Shown piece by piece: positions 60,791-64,000 of a DNA stretch of 64,000 bases; positions within the stretch are counted from its first letter, which is position 1; each line of letters opens with the position of its first letter. Position numbers and translations under genes: made by a program. The notes under the pieces are model-generated. The model made no database searches and was not told where the DNA came from. It saw nothing but the letters and a program-made list of their open reading frames with translations. Origin of the DNA: Arthrobacter pullicola (GTDB taxonomy: Bacteria > Actinomycetota > Actinomycetes > Actinomycetales > Micrococcaceae); the NCBI RefSeq assembly GCF_014836875.1, contig NZ_JACSQC010000001.1:62001-126000 (forward strand). The letters run 5' to 3'.

Positions 60791-60826
60791 CAGAGGGAGC
60801 CCCCGGTTTTCCGGGAGCTCCCTCTG
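60791..60826. terminator. Terminator between clpC and the acetyltransferase gene
   Basis: A stem of about 15 pairs with one mismatch (CAGAGGGAGC and CCCGG arms, TTTT loop) lies 46 bases after the clpC stop on the minus strand. Confidence 0.75.
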
Positions 60827-60871
60827 ACTGGGACTGCTGTGTATTTCTGGTGCTACTGGTGATTCCTGGTG

Positions 60872-63385
<2,514 letters not shown>

Positions 63386-63479
63386 GAGGCACACTCCTAG
63401 CTAACGCGTAATTCGATGCTACGGCTCCACACCCCGCTTAAGGGGCGTGTTCGCCATGGGCGTGACCTCACGCGGGCTG

Positions 63480-63806
63480 TTAGCCCTGGGCTGCGCGGTA
63501 AGCCTCGATAATTTCGCTGTTGACACGGCCACGCTCGGAAACGGTGTAGCCGTTGTTTCGTGCCCATTCCCGAATCTGTGCTGCCTCATTGCTGCGCGCG
63601 GCGCCGGTGCCGCGGGGGCGCCCGGTGCGTCCGCCGGTTTTGCGGCCGGCATCCACGTAGGCCTTCAAAGCTGCGCGGAGGTTCTTCGCATTGTCAGTTG
63701 AGAGGTCAATCTCGTATTGTGACCCATCGAGTCCGAAACGGACTGTTTCATCCGCGCTTCCACCGTCGAGATCGTCGACCAGAATGATTTTTACCTTTTG
63801 CGCCAT
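63480..63806 (-). CDS. lsr2: Lsr2 nucleoid-associated protein
   Basis: The 108-residue protein is the H-NS-like silencer of actinobacteria, which bridges AT-rich DNA. The N-terminal oligomerisation part (about residues 1-58) includes VKIILVDDLDGG. A GRTGRPRGTG basic linker (about 59-68) and a C-terminal DNA-binding domain follow, with the RGR hook at residues 92-94 in SERGRVNSEI. A promoter (TTGACG, 18 bases, CATACT) and a pair of direct repeats lie upstream. Confidence 0.95.
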   Translation of the reverse strand: MAQKVKIILVDDLDGGSADETVRFGLDGSQYEIDLSTDNAKNLRAALKAYVDAGRKTGGRTGRPRGTGAARSNEAAQIREWARNNGYTVSERGRVNSEIIEAYRAAQG

Positions 63807-63862
63807 GTCAGGCTCCTATGCAGTCAAAGCAGCGGAATGTTTGATAATTCGAGACTACTTCG

Positions 63863-63892
63863 AGTATGACGCAATTGGTTATGCCGCGTCAA
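63863..63892 (-). promoter_or_regulatory. Putative lsr2 promoter
   Basis: On the minus strand TTGACG (63892-63887) and CATACT (63868-63863) are 18 bases apart. The surroundings are notably AT-rich for this genome, which fits Lsr2 binding to its own promoter. Confidence 0.4.
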
Positions 63893-63913
63893 AGCAGAGG
63901 AGGCATTTTCAAA

Positions 63914-64000
63914 CTATTCTTTATTGGCCGGTCCGGAGTCATCGTTTACTGTCCCCGGATCATCGTTAGTCTTCTGGTCGGCCTCGAGTTCAGCTTCAGC
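63914..64000 (-). CDS. C-terminal tail of a gene cut by the right edge
   Basis: The last 28 codons of a minus-strand gene are visible (AEAELEADQKTNDDPGTVND and eight more residues to the stop at 63914). The tail is very acidic and probably disordered. In related genomes the neighbour of lsr2 is often lysyl-tRNA synthetase, but this tail does not show its motifs, so I do not assign a function. It could be any protein with an acidic extension. Confidence 0.5.
   Translation of the reverse strand, partial: AEAELEADQKTNDDPGTVNDDSGPANKE

Noticed and set aside
63914-64000. Firm assignment of the edge fragment to lysyl-tRNA synthetase
   Set aside because: Only an acidic 28-residue tail is visible and it has none of the synthetase motifs; gene order alone is not enough.

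Overview
The window is a GC-rich chromosomal segment from an actinobacterium, most likely a member of the Micrococcaceae close to Arthrobacter. The grounds are an Lsr2 nucleoid protein, a ClpC-type Clp ATPase, a c-di-AMP synthase (DisA) beside RadA, actinobacterial-type GTG/TTG starts, an N-terminally extended phosphate acetyltransferase, and many promoters whose -10 box lies 6-7 bases before the start codon (leaderless mRNAs). The genus is an inference. There are no insertion sequences, integrases, phage structural genes, CRISPR arrays or rRNA genes; the segment reads as core chromosome with small accessory modules.

Layout. 1-2.9 kb: a ketone-body/acetoacetate operon (scoA, scoB, thiolase running off the left edge) divergent from an IclR regulator. 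3.4-5 kb: exonuclease III and an uncharacterised protein. 5-7.5 kb: a tightly overlapping five-gene Asp23/Gls24 envelope-stress cluster, followed by a PPOX-fold protein, an MFS exporter and a Glu-Asp-Phe tRNA operon. 10.4-18 kb: a zincin-like small protein, CDF metal exporter, universal stress protein, purine permease, two SAM-dependent proteins, a thiamine-binding-type protein and an amino-acid permease. 18.2-21.4 kb: pta-ackA. 21.6-29.6 kb: STAS protein, Zn alcohol dehydrogenase, GH15 hydrolase, GDPD, DUF445, small membrane proteins and an esterase. 29.8-35 kb: a fructose PTS operon that also carries the general PTS genes (fruK-fruA-ptsI-ptsH). 35.2-37.4 kb: a small accessory module (twin-HTH regulator plus polytopic membrane protein, and another membrane protein). 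37.6-39 kb: a haem-oxygenase-like diiron oxidase candidate coupled to a CDGSH iron-sulfur protein. 39-42.8 kb: CopB-type copper ATPase, CsoR repressor and an AlkZ-like protein. 42.9-44.4 kb: a hydrolase divergent from a WYL regulator. 44.4-52.9 kb: tRNA-Lys, then two phosphate uptake systems facing each other (DUF47-Pit and pstSCAB with a PHO box), and an FUSC-type membrane protein. 53-57.3 kb: DNA repair and signalling (radA, disA, mutY). 57.3-59.6 kb: PEP-dependent dihydroxyacetone kinase dhaKLM. 59.9-64 kb: CsbD, ArgA-like acetyltransferase, clpC, lsr2 and the tail of one more gene.

How the parts relate. The general PTS enzyme EI encoded at 33 kb can supply phosphate both to FruA through PtsH and, about 24 kb away, to the HPr domain fused into DhaM, because no EI domain is present in DhaM. 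Copper control is closed on itself: CsoR is encoded in the operon that carries a CsoR-type operator. Phosphate uptake uses a high-affinity Pst system under a PHO-type box and a low-affinity Pit system preceded by a short leader reading frame. The least explained units are the twin-HTH/7TM module, the diiron oxidase/CDGSH pair, and the Asp23 cluster.
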